From NCBI GenBank assembly GCA_964570325.1, contig CAZMXS010000035.1:1-45016 (forward strand): a stretch of DNA of 45,016 nt. The letters are read 5' to 3'. The notes under the pieces were generated by a model. That model saw nothing but the letters and a program-made list of their open reading frames with translations. It did no database searches and had not been told where the DNA came from. This DNA comes from CAZMXS01 sp964570325. Its GTDB lineage: Bacteria; Verrucomicrobiota; Kiritimatiellia; CAIQIC01; CAZMXS01. Both the position numbers and the translations under genes were made by a program. Shown piece after piece: positions 16,681-24,388 of the stretch (positions are counted from its first letter, which is position 1; each line of letters starts with the position of its first letter).

Positions 16681-16854
16681 ATGACTCAAAGCGCTTCCCG
16701 AATGGCCGTGCGTTTTCTGGCCTTGGCGCTTCTGGCCCTTGGGTTGGCCGTGGCGGCCGGCTGCGCCTCGCCAGATCGCGAGTCCGAACTGCCGTGGAAC
16801 ACCCCACAACCTTGGGAAACCGCCCCCAACATCCCGGGCCTCGAAGGCCGGTAG
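16681..16854 (+). CDS. 57-residue lipoprotein
   Basis: A basic start (MTQSASRMAVR), a hydrophobic stretch and a lipobox LAVAAGC with the lipidated Cys at about residue 27. The mature part is only about 31 residues: acidic, then a Trp/Pro-rich PWNTPQPWETAPNIPG. An outer- or inner-membrane lipoprotein is predicted. It is the third member of a tight group with the coiled-coil protein and the 43-residue membrane peptide. I recall very short lipoproteins with a similar PWN..PWE motif from Verrucomicrobiota and relatives, but cannot search for them here. Confidence 0.75.
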   Translation: MTQSASRMAVRFLALALLALGLAVAAGCASPDRESELPWNTPQPWETAPNIPGLEGR

Positions 16855-16995
16855 CCGAGTCGAATGACGCTTCTTCCCGCGTCGCCGGCTCATATTGACG
16901 CAGTCCACTCGTGGCTACAACACGCGGCAGACTGGCCAGCATCGAGCGCAGCCTTCGCGGAAATCGTGGTTCCAATCAAGCCTTTGCTCAAAGCA

Positions 16996-17033
16996 TGAAC
17001 CTCGCGGGTGGTTGACCTTATCCGCGAGGTTCA
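16996..17033. terminator. 12-bp hairpin between convergent operons
   Basis: TGAACCTCGCGG (16996-17007) and CCGCGAGGTTCA (17022-17033) form a perfect 12-base stem with a 14-base loop. It lies between the end of the lipoprotein gene (+) and the end of asd (-), ideal for stopping transcription from both sides. No T-tract follows, so it may act with a termination factor or protect 3' ends. Confidence 0.65.
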
Positions 17034-17062
17034 AGATCCAATCGCGCCGCCATCGGCCGGAG

Positions 17063-18082
17063 TTACTGCTTGGATTTGAATTCGATCAGCTTCTCGGCAA
17101 TTTGGACGGCGTTCAAGGCCGCGCCTTTCCACAGGTTATCGCCGGCAACGAACATGGCCAGACCGTTTTCAAAGGCCTCGTCCTTGCGAATGCGCCCGAC
17201 CAGAACCTCCTCAACGCCCGAGCACTGCTGCGGCGTCGGATAGAGCGACTGGCTGATGTCATCCACTACCCGAACGCCCGGCGCCTTGCCAAGAATCTCG
17301 CGCGCCTCTTCCGGGCTGATCGGCTTGCGGAACTCGACATGGAGAGCTTCGCTATGCCCGTTCAGCACCGGCACGCGCACACAGGTGGCCGACACGCGAA
17401 TGGAGGGGTCAGCCAGAATCTTGTGTGTCTCGCGGCGCAACTTGACTTCCTCAGTGGTATGCCCCGGCTCATCGTCCTTGACCCCGCCAATCTGGGCCAG
17501 CACGTTGAAGGCAATCGGCTGGGGATAGACCTGCGGCTTGCACTCGCGGCCCTCAACCCAGGCCTTGACCTGATCCTTGAGTTCTTGGATGGCCGCACTG
17601 CCGGTACCCGAAACCGCTTGGTACGTGCAAGCGATGATCCGCTTCAGCTTTGCCGCTTCATGCAGGGGCGCCAACGGCATCAATGCAATCGCCGTGCTGC
17701 AGTTGGGGTTGGAAATGAAGTTCGAATGCTGCTGCATCGCATGCGCGTTGATTTCCGGGATGACCAGCGGCACCCGCGGATCCATGCGAAAATCATCGCC
17801 ATTGTCAATCACCACGCAACCGCGTTTGGCCGCCTCCCAGCCCAATGTCTTCGATGCGCCCTTCGCGCCCTCGGTGCCGGCGAAGAACGCGAAGTCCATG
17901 CCCGCGAATGCCTCAGGCGTCGCCACCTTGACCGGATACGGTTCGCCGTCAATCTGCTCCACGCGCTCGCTGCGCGCGAAAATAGTCAGGCTCTTCAAGG
18001 GAAACTTGCGCCGCTTGAGCACGCGCACCATTTCCGTCCCAACCGCGCCAATACCGACAATACCTACGTTGTAGTCTTTCAT
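17063..18082 (-). CDS. asd: aspartate-semialdehyde dehydrogenase (Asd)
   Basis: NADPH-dependent reduction of aspartyl phosphate to the semialdehyde, feeding lysine/diaminopimelate, threonine and methionine. The nucleotide-binding start is VGIVGIGAVGTEM. The catalytic Cys is C128 in SNPNCSTAI, and the substrate-binding TYQAVSGTGSAA follows. At 339 residues it is full length. I start at the ATG at 18082, where the Rossmann fold begins; the frame is open 43 codons further but that part overlaps leuB antisense-free sequence with no family match. It lies 4 bases after the leuB stop, so the two form one operon. Confidence 0.95.
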   Translation of the reverse strand: MKDYNVGIVGIGAVGTEMVRVLKRRKFPLKSLTIFARSERVEQIDGEPYPVKVATPEAFAGMDFAFFAGTEGAKGASKTLGWEAAKRGCVVIDNGDDFRMDPRVPLVIPEINAHAMQQHSNFISNPNCSTAIALMPLAPLHEAAKLKRIIACTYQAVSGTGSAAIQELKDQVKAWVEGRECKPQVYPQPIAFNVLAQIGGVKDDEPGHTTEEVKLRRETHKILADPSIRVSATCVRVPVLNGHSEALHVEFRKPISPEEAREILGKAPGVRVVDDISQSLYPTPQQCSGVEEVLVGRIRKDEAFENGLAMFVAGDNLWKGAALNAVQIAEKLIEFKSKQ

Positions 18083-18086
18083 GACT

Positions 18087-19157
18087 TCAGCCTCCCGCGA
18101 CTTTCGCCGCCACCAGATCGCCGACCTCGGTCGTCGAATAACCCATCTTGCCGGCCGCCAGGCTCTTGAGCTTGCTGCCAGTGATATGCATGACCGCGGC
18201 CTCGATCGCATCCGCCGCGGCCCGCTCCCCGAGGGTAGCCAACATCATTCCCCCCGCGCAGATCGCCGCCAGGGGATTGATGACGTTCTTGCCCGTGTAT
18301 TTCGGGGCCGAGCCGCCGATCGGCTCGAACATGCTGACGCCCTCCGGGTTGATGTTGCCGCCGGCCGCGATGCCCATGCCGCCCTGCGTGATGGCGCCCA
18401 AGTCCGTGATGATGTCGCCGAACATGTTGCCGGTGACGATGACATCGAACCACTCGGGATTCTTGACCATCCACATGCAAGTTGCATCCACGTGGTAATA
18501 CTCGCGCTTGACGGTGGGATAATCCTTCGCCCCCATTTCGTGAAACGCGCGCTCCCACAAGTCGTAAACAAACGTCAGCACGTTCGTTTTGCCGCACAGC
18601 GCCAGCGTGTTCTTCTTGTTACGCTGCCGGGTGAGCTCAAAAGCGTATTTCAGGCAGCGATCCACCTGGAACCGGGTATATACGGCGCTCTGCACCGCCA
18701 CCTCGTGCGGCGTGCCTTTCATCGAAATTCCGCCGGTGCCGGTGTAGAGGTCGCCGCTGTTCTCGCGGACCACGACATAATCAATGTGCTCGGGCCCCTT
18801 GTCCTTTAGCGGGCACTCGACCCCCGGATAAAGTTTGACCGGACGCAGGTTGATGTATTGGTCGAGTTCAAAACGCAGCCGCAGCAGAATGCCTTTTTCC
18901 AGGATGCCGGGCTTGACGTCAGGATGCCCGATCGCGCCCAGGAAAATCGCGTCGTGCTGGCGCATCTCGCCGACCGCCGAATCCGGCAATGCCTCGCCGG
19001 TCTTCAGGTAACGCGCGCCGCCAAAATCGTAATCGTGGAGTTCGAGTTTGAAGCCGTACTTGCCGGCCGCCGCTTGCAGCACCTTGACGCCTTCGCGCAC
19101 CACTTCCGGGCCGGTGCCATCACCGCCGATCACCGCAATCTTATAGGTCTTGCTCAT
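18087..19157 (-). CDS. leuB: 3-isopropylmalate dehydrogenase (LeuB type)
   Basis: NAD-dependent beta-decarboxylating dehydrogenase of leucine synthesis, 356 residues. Signatures are AVIGGDGTGPEVV at the N-terminus, LRLRFELDQYINLRPVKL around the substrate-binding Arg residues, and VTGNMFGDIITDLGA with the metal-binding Asp residues. GGSAPKYTGKNVINPLAAI for NAD binding follows. Isocitrate and tartrate dehydrogenases share the fold, but the LRxxxxxxxxLRP spacing and length fit IPMDH best. It is the first gene of the leuB-asd pair; leuC and leuD are about 18 kb away. Its upstream gap (19158-19211) is AT-rich and would hold the promoter, though no clear boxes are seen. Confidence 0.9.
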   Translation of the reverse strand: MSKTYKIAVIGGDGTGPEVVREGVKVLQAAAGKYGFKLELHDYDFGGARYLKTGEALPDSAVGEMRQHDAIFLGAIGHPDVKPGILEKGILLRLRFELDQYINLRPVKLYPGVECPLKDKGPEHIDYVVVRENSGDLYTGTGGISMKGTPHEVAVQSAVYTRFQVDRCLKYAFELTRQRNKKNTLALCGKTNVLTFVYDLWERAFHEMGAKDYPTVKREYYHVDATCMWMVKNPEWFDVIVTGNMFGDIITDLGAITQGGMGIAAGGNINPEGVSMFEPIGGSAPKYTGKNVINPLAAICAGGMMLATLGERAAADAIEAAVMHITGSKLKSLAAGKMGYSTTEVGDLVAAKVAGG

Positions 19158-19211
19158 CGTTCTGCCTTTCTGAAAAATTTTGTTAAGCCTATTGGAAAGC
19201 CCATTCGTTAA

Positions 19212-19823
19212 TCAAGCGGGGAATTTCGACCGGCTCAGCCGCGCTCCGAGCGCCACGCCCAACGCGATGGCCAGCCGCGCCGCGCGGCGCAAGGCGCCGG
19301 GCCGGCGCCCCTGAAGGCGCGCCAGCGCGGCAAGACATGGATTGAGCCAGCGCCAGACCCGGCGCCGCAGATCAATTTCCCCCCGCGCATCGCGAACCGC
19401 GACCAGCCGGCCAAGGCAGTCGGCGACGCCAACCAAGTCGGGGTCCGGCGCCCCCGCGTCGCCCTGGGTGCAATAACGCGCCGCGGCGCCGCACCGTTCA
19501 ATGGCGACCAGCCGATGCAGCAAAAACTTGCCGAGCCGTGACGTCGCGGGCCGAACCAACACTACATCGCCCACACGCAAATCCTCCGCCCGGCAGCCGA
19601 CAATCGTCACTACCGCGCCCGGCGGGATCAGCGGCCGCATGCTGTTACCGCGCGCGCCCAACGCCACAGCGCGGCCTTGCGCCAGGATTTCGGCCAGCAA
19701 CTCGTGAAACGCGGCGAGTTTCTCCGGATCGGATTCCAAGGATATGGCTTCGGTGTCCATGCGCGCCACGCAGGCCGACGATACGACCGCGCGCCAGCAA
19801 TGTCCACGATGATCTGTTGCCAT
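19212..19823 (-). CDS. S26-type signal-peptidase-like protein
   Basis: A protein of 203 residues from the ATG at 19823, or 182 from the ATG at 19760. The serine motif is ARGNSMRPLIPPGAVVTI, followed by LRVGDVVLV and KFLLHRLVAIE, then CTQGDA and PDLVGVADCLGRLV. This is the domain order of S24/S26 peptidases. In place of the bacterial catalytic Lys region it has an LHRL segment, like the Ser-His dyad of ER/archaeal-type signal peptidases. There is no N-terminal membrane anchor; the C-terminus has a weak hydrophobic stretch (ARLAIALGVALGARL). Such small soluble S26-like proteins occur with maturation of secreted peptides, but no such cluster is visible here. It is divergent from ispA across 28 bases. 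Confidence 0.75.
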   Translation of the reverse strand: MATDHRGHCWRAVVSSACVARMDTEAISLESDPEKLAAFHELLAEILAQGRAVALGARGNSMRPLIPPGAVVTIVGCRAEDLRVGDVVLVRPATSRLGKFLLHRLVAIERCGAAARYCTQGDAGAPDPDLVGVADCLGRLVAVRDARGEIDLRRRVWRWLNPCLAALARLQGRRPGALRRAARLAIALGVALGARLSRSKFPA

Positions 19824-19851
19824 CGGCGCGGCTTCCCCCTATGCTGGCGGC

Positions 19852-20736
19852 ATGTTCGACCTGCAAGCTCATCTGAACCAGCGGAAATCCATGGTGGACG
19901 AAGCCTTGGACCGGCTGCTGCCATCCGCCGCGACCTACCCCCTGGCACTGCACGAGGCCATGCGCTACAGCGTCATGGGCGGCGGCAAGCGCTTGCGGCC
20001 GATCCTGTGTCTGGATGCCGCCGAACTCCTAGGCGCCCGCCTGGATGCGGCGCTCCAGCCGGCAGCCGCCGTGGAAATCCTGCACACCTACACGCTCATC
20101 CACGACGACCTGCCGGCGATGGACAATGACGATCTGCGCCGCGGGCGCCCGACCTGCCACAAGGCGTTCGGCGAGGCCAACGCCATCCTGGCGGGCGACG
20201 CCCTGCTGACCTTGGCCTTTGAATGGTTGGCCCATTGCCCCGCCCCCGCGCCGTACCCCCCGACGCGGCTGACGCTGGAATTGGCGCAGGCCGCCGGCAG
20301 CCGCGGGGTAATCGCCGGGCAGGTGGTGGACATGGAGTCGGAAGGCCGGCCAATCGAATCGCCTACGCTGGAGTTCATCCACCGCCACAAAACCGGCGAT
20401 CTGATCCGCGCCGCGGTCCGCATCGGCGCAATCGTCGCCGGAGCTGACGCGGATCAACTCGCCGCGCTTACGCGCTATGCCGAGGCAGTCGGGCTGGCCT
20501 TCCAAATTGCCGACGACATCCTGAACGCGACCGCCAGCGCGGAGCAACTTGGCAAGGCCGCCGGCAGTGACGCGCAGCGTGGCAAGGCCACCTATGTTCG
20601 CGTCTTCGGCCTGGAGCCGGCGCGCCGGCAGGCGGCCACGCTGGTGGATGAAGCCATCGCCGCCCTGCGGAACCTGCCGGGTAACCTGGCGCCGCTGGCG
20701 GCCATTGCGCGACACATCATCACGCGTCCGGCATAA
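19852..20736 (+). CDS. ispA: polyprenyl diphosphate synthase, farnesyl/geranylgeranyl type (IspA)
   Basis: Short-chain trans-prenyltransferase that elongates DMAPP with IPP, supplying undecaprenyl and quinone side-chain precursors. Key segments are GGGKRLRP (44-50), the first Asp-rich motif DDLPAMD (85-91) and FQIADDILN (217-225), where the last Asp of DDxxD is Asn, as in several GGPP synthases. GKATY near 243 follows. At 294 residues it is the normal IspA length. In many bacteria ispA is followed by dxs; here an MFS transporter gene follows after 46 bases instead. Confidence 0.93.
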   Translation: MFDLQAHLNQRKSMVDEALDRLLPSAATYPLALHEAMRYSVMGGGKRLRPILCLDAAELLGARLDAALQPAAAVEILHTYTLIHDDLPAMDNDDLRRGRPTCHKAFGEANAILAGDALLTLAFEWLAHCPAPAPYPPTRLTLELAQAAGSRGVIAGQVVDMESEGRPIESPTLEFIHRHKTGDLIRAAVRIGAIVAGADADQLAALTRYAEAVGLAFQIADDILNATASAEQLGKAAGSDAQRGKATYVRVFGLEPARRQAATLVDEAIAALRNLPGNLAPLAAIARHIITRPA

Positions 20737-20782
20737 ACATCGGATGAACGCTGCCGATCCCCATCCTGAACCCCGTAAATAG

Positions 20783-22291
20783 TTGGTGCTGCTGGCCACC
20801 CGCCTAGCCCTGTTAGCTATTTCCATCAGCACCACCACCATCACGGCCCTGACGGTAATGGCTCATGAACTCGATATGCCGCCGGCTTTGATGCCCTGGG
20901 TGATGAATATCTACATATTGTCGGCAGCGGCCCTGCTGCTGTTGGGCGGGCGCCTGACGCATGACTGGGGGGCGCGCCCCGTGTTCCTGACCGAGGTCAC
21001 GCTGTTGCTGCTTTCCTCCGTGTCGGTCGCCCTGGCCCGGGACACCGCCATGGTGCTGGCCGGTCGAGCCGCGCAGGGCTTATGCCTGGCGCTGGTCGCG
21101 CCCAGCAATGTGATGCTCTGCAAGCGGGCCTTCCCGCCCGAGGAACATCTACTGGCTATCGGATTGTTGGGCGGCACCGGCGGACTAGCCTTTGCCGTCG
21201 GACTCACCTTGGGCGGCCTGCTGACCCATTACTTGAGTTGGCGCTATGTGTTCTGGCTGAACATCCCGCTGGTTGGCCTAACCATGGCACTGCTGGCCGC
21301 CAGCCGGGTGCGCACGCCCGCGCCGGCGGATCGGCCGCGGGTGGATTTGCCTGGCCAGCTTCTGCTGGCCACCGGCATGGGCGGCATCCTGCTGGGCCTT
21401 TCGCGCGTCAATTCCAATGGCTGGCTCGCGATCCCAGTACTTGGGCTGCTGGTAATCGGCGTCATCGGGTTGCTAGCCTTTGCCTGGTACGAGCGGCGCG
21501 TCCGCCATCCCCTGTTGCCACTGGCCATCTTTCGTAATCGGCCGTTTGACCGGTTCATCACGCTTTATGGATTCGTGTTCCTGACCGTCGGTTGTCTGTT
21601 GTACTTTTTCAGCCTGTTTGTGCAAAGCCGGGCAACGTTGAACTACTCTGCGGCTCAAGCCGGGATCGCGCTCCTGCCGTTCGGCCTGCTCATATTCTCC
21701 ATGTCGTTTTGCGCCAAAGTGTTACACAGAAGATGGGGTGCGCGACAACTCATTGTTTCCGCCCTGCTACTCAGCATGGCCGGCTACGGTTTGATGATCC
21801 GACTGCCGATGCCGGTACGCTATGTGGATTTGCTGCCAGGATTATGCGGTTGCGGCATCGGGCTTGGAATCCTGGCAGCCTTGCTGCCCGGCCTGGCGAT
21901 TGCGGCGGTGCGCGAGGAGGAAGCGGCGGCAGCCGGCAGCGTTGTCTACGCGCAGGTGTATTTCTATTCCTCGCTGGGCATCGCACTGGGCGCCAACCTG
22001 TTCATGCTGGCCGGGCGGTGGGAGCTTTACCGGGCCATCCGTGCGACCGGCCTGCCCGCGGCCACGCCGCTCTATCTGGACCGGCTGTTGATCGGTCACG
22101 CCCGGGACGTGCAAGCCGTGCTGGCACAGGCCGACCCCACCCTGAAAGACATCACGCTGCACATCATCCAGGCAGCCGCGAGCGTATCCTACGGCGCCGT
22201 CATGTGGCGGCTGGCTATTGTTCTCTTGGGCGCCTTGCTGCTGGCCCTGGGCCTCCGGCCGCCGCTTGCGCCGACTGCACCCGCGCCATGA
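20783..22291 (+). CDS. MFS transporter, DHA2 (14-helix) drug exporter type
   Basis: A 502-residue polytopic inner-membrane protein. The N-terminal half has the EmrB/QacA pattern: LGGRLTHDWGARPVFL as motif A between helices 2 and 3, GRAAQGLCLALVAPSN (motif B region), and GLLGGTGGLAFAVGLTLGGLL-type Gly-rich helix 5 as motif C (split here to its first part). About 12-14 hydrophobic segments are seen. Proton-driven export of lipophilic compounds is likely. The start is uncertain: TTG at 20783 and GTG at 20786 are adjacent and no good ribosome binding site is visible. The 3' end overlaps the convergent lpxB end by 77 bases. No TetR-type regulator is nearby. Confidence 0.88.
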   Translation: MVLLATRLALLAISISTTTITALTVMAHELDMPPALMPWVMNIYILSAAALLLLGGRLTHDWGARPVFLTEVTLLLLSSVSVALARDTAMVLAGRAAQGLCLALVAPSNVMLCKRAFPPEEHLLAIGLLGGTGGLAFAVGLTLGGLLTHYLSWRYVFWLNIPLVGLTMALLAASRVRTPAPADRPRVDLPGQLLLATGMGGILLGLSRVNSNGWLAIPVLGLLVIGVIGLLAFAWYERRVRHPLLPLAIFRNRPFDRFITLYGFVFLTVGCLLYFFSLFVQSRATLNYSAAQAGIALLPFGLLIFSMSFCAKVLHRRWGARQLIVSALLLSMAGYGLMIRLPMPVRYVDLLPGLCGCGIGLGILAALLPGLAIAAVREEEAAAAGSVVYAQVYFYSSLGIALGANLFMLAGRWELYRAIRATGLPAATPLYLDRLLIGHARDVQAVLAQADPTLKDITLHIIQAAASVSYGAVMWRLAIVLLGALLLALGLRPPLAPTAPAP

Positions 22292-23441
22292 TTTCCGCGA
22301 CGGTGGGCCGGTCCAGTTCCTCAAGCACAATCGTGGCCGCGCGCTCGGCCGCGCCGCCAGAGCCCAGCGCCGCGGCCACTTCCGCCAGGCCGGCGACCAT
22401 CGCCGCGCGCTCCGGCGTCTCCTCCAGCAGCGGCGCAAGCGCTGCGGCCAGTGCCGCCGGTCGGGCAGCCCCCTGAATGAACTCGGGGCAGAGGCCGCGG
22501 CCCGCAACAATATTGACCATGCCGATGTGGGGGACGCGAATGAGCATGCGCCCCAGCGCGTAAGTCAGCCAGGCCGTCCGGTACACCACAACCATCGGGC
22601 AGCCCATTAGCGCGGTTTCCACGGTGGCGGTTCCGGATGTCACCAGCGCGGCGCGCGCCTGACGCAGCACCGCCCGCGTCGCACCCGTCACGATCCCGAA
22701 ATGGCGCGGACCGGGCCCGCACTTTTTCAGCACGGCTTCGATCAACGCGGCCACCTCCGCCGACGGCGCGGCCAACAAGAAACCGGCGTCCGGATACTGT
22801 CGCTCCAGCTCAGCCGCCGCCGCCCACAGCGTCGGCAGAATGCGCCGCACCTCATGCTCGCGGCTGCCGGGCAGCAGCGCCACCCGCCGCGCCGCCGGCC
22901 AGGGCAGTTCCCGCACCGGCGCCGCCAGCTCGCGCCGAGCCTCGTCCACCAGCGGGTGGCCGACGAAGTCCACGCGCAGCGACGTGCCGCTGAATACTTC
23001 GACTTCAAACGGGAAAATCACGATCAAGCGCCGGAGCATCTCCGCCATCCGCGGGATACGCGCTCGGTGCCAGGCCCAGACCTGGGGACAGATATAATAG
23101 ATCGTGCGCAAACCGCGCTTGGACATCTGCCGCGCGAAGCGCAGGTTGAATCCCGGGTAATCCACCAGGAGCACCAGATTAGGCTGGCGCAATTCGGCCA
23201 GCTCAAGCATTTCCTTGAAGACCCGTTTGAAAAAGCGATAACGGCGCAGCACCTCATTCAGACCCATCACGGCCATCTCGCGCACATCGTAGAGCGTCTC
23301 CATTCCCGCCGCGCGCAGTTGTTCTCCGCCGATGCCATAGAACTCCACATCGGGTCGTCGGGCGCGCACCGCCCGCACCAACGCGGCAGCGTGCATGTCG
23401 CCGGAAACTTCGCCGGCGATCAACAGGACGGACTGGCTCAC
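22215..23441 (-). CDS. lpxB: lipid-A-disaccharide synthase (LpxB)
   Basis: GT19 glycosyltransferase joining UDP-2,3-diacylglucosamine to lipid X at the inner membrane. Signatures are LLIAGEVSGDMHAA at the N-terminus, YGIGGEQLRAAGM, LVDYPGFNLRFA, and YYICPQVWAWHRARI, then LLPGSREHEVRRILP and a late TSGTATVETAL plus YRTAWLTYALGRMLI. At 408 residues it is slightly longer than usual, with an Ala/Gly/Pro-rich tail that overlaps the MFS gene on the other strand. The start ATG overlaps the stop of the oxidoreductase gene by four bases (ATGA), so lpxI, the oxidoreductase and lpxB are one operon. Confidence 0.95.
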   Translation of the reverse strand: MSQSVLLIAGEVSGDMHAAALVRAVRARRPDVEFYGIGGEQLRAAGMETLYDVREMAVMGLNEVLRRYRFFKRVFKEMLELAELRQPNLVLLVDYPGFNLRFARQMSKRGLRTIYYICPQVWAWHRARIPRMAEMLRRLIVIFPFEVEVFSGTSLRVDFVGHPLVDEARRELAAPVRELPWPAARRVALLPGSREHEVRRILPTLWAAAAELERQYPDAGFLLAAPSAEVAALIEAVLKKCGPGPRHFGIVTGATRAVLRQARAALVTSGTATVETALMGCPMVVVYRTAWLTYALGRMLIRVPHIGMVNIVAGRGLCPEFIQGAARPAALAAALAPLLEETPERAAMVAGLAEVAAALGSGGAAERAATIVLEELDRPTVAEIMARVQSAQAAAGGPGPAARRPREQ

Positions 23442-24388
23442 GAAGCGCCCTCGCGGATGCGGTGGGTGATCGCCACCGCCAGCTTCAGCGCTTCAGCCGC
23501 GTGCTCCCCGGTGACCACCGGCTGGTTGTGGTTCGCGACGCAATTAACGAACGAGCGCAGTTCGTTAGCCAACGGCTCGCCCTTTTCGATTTCGAGCTTG
23601 GCCCGTGTGATACCTTTGTCCGTCTTGCGGTAGATTTCGCCCGCCTGGTTCTGGTAGTCGAGCGAGATGTAGCTGTCCTCATGGAAGCAACGAATCTTGC
23701 GCATCTTTTCGGGACTGATCCGGCTGGCGGTCACATTGGCGACGCACCCGCTTTCGAACAACAGACGCACGTTCGCGATATCCTCGCTGCGACTGAGCAC
23801 CGGGACGCCAACGGCGCGGATTTCGCGGACCGGCGCGCCGACCAGGTGGAGGATCACCTCCAGGTCATGAATCATCAGGTCCAGGACCACACTGACCTCC
23901 GTGCCGCGCGGCAGCAGTCCTTCGCGCGGTGGCGGGTACGGCGCCAGGCGGTGAGCCTCGATGAATCGCGGCCGGCTCGGCATCCGATCCAGGAAGGAAA
24001 GCACCGGGTTGAAGCGTTCGACATGCCCCACCTGCAGGATCAGCTTGCGCGTCTGGGCCAGTGCGACCAGCTCCTCGGCCTCCGTCGTCGTCGCCGTGAT
24101 GGGTTTTTCCACCAGCAGGTGCAGCCCCCGCTCAAGCAATCGGCCGGCTACCTCGCGATGGCGATCCGTCGGCACCACGACGCTGGCCGCCTCGATCTGC
24201 GCCGCCAGTTCATCCATGGCGGCAAACGCCCGGGTCCGGTGCTGGTGCGCGATTTTTTCCGCCTGCTTCGGATTCACGTCATAGACGCCGACCAGCTCAA
24301 CCTCTGGCAGTTCCGAGTAGATGCGGGCATGCGCCTGCCCAAGGCTGCCCACTCCAATCACGCCGACTTTGATTTTTCGTGTCGTCAT
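23438..24388 (-). CDS. Gfo/Idh/MocA oxidoreductase in the lpxI-lpxB operon
   Basis: NAD(P)-dependent oxidoreductase of 316 residues. The Rossmann motif is VGVIGVGSLGQAHARIYSEL (about 7-26, shown in part), the EKPITATTTEA segment gives the catalytic-type Lys (EKP), and a C-terminal mixed alpha/beta domain follows. It overlaps both neighbours by four bases (ATGA), so it is translated with lpxI and lpxB. Gfo/Idh genes recur at this position in several phyla. One characterised relative, GnnA, oxidises the 3-OH of UDP-GlcNAc so that GnnB can aminate it for amide-linked lipid A; no GnnB-like aminotransferase gene is in this window. A function in lipid A or UDP-sugar metabolism is inferred from the operon only. 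Confidence 0.85.
   Translation of the reverse strand: MTTRKIKVGVIGVGSLGQAHARIYSELPEVELVGVYDVNPKQAEKIAHQHRTRAFAAMDELAAQIEAASVVVPTDRHREVAGRLLERGLHLLVEKPITATTTEAEELVALAQTRKLILQVGHVERFNPVLSFLDRMPSRPRFIEAHRLAPYPPPREGLLPRGTEVSVVLDLMIHDLEVILHLVGAPVREIRAVGVPVLSRSEDIANVRLLFESGCVANVTASRISPEKMRKIRCFHEDSYISLDYQNQAGEIYRKTDKGITRAKLEIEKGEPLANELRSFVNCVANHNQPVVTGEHAAEALKLAVAITHRIREGAS

Noticed and set aside
16895..18169. 424-codon plus-strand frame opposite asd
   Set aside because: The asd protein on the minus strand has its catalytic Cys and nucleotide fold; the plus-strand frame is a GC-driven shadow.
19158..19211. Leucine-type attenuator or T-box before leuB
   Set aside because: The gap is only 54 bases, with no leader peptide, no leucine codon run and no terminator/antiterminator pair.
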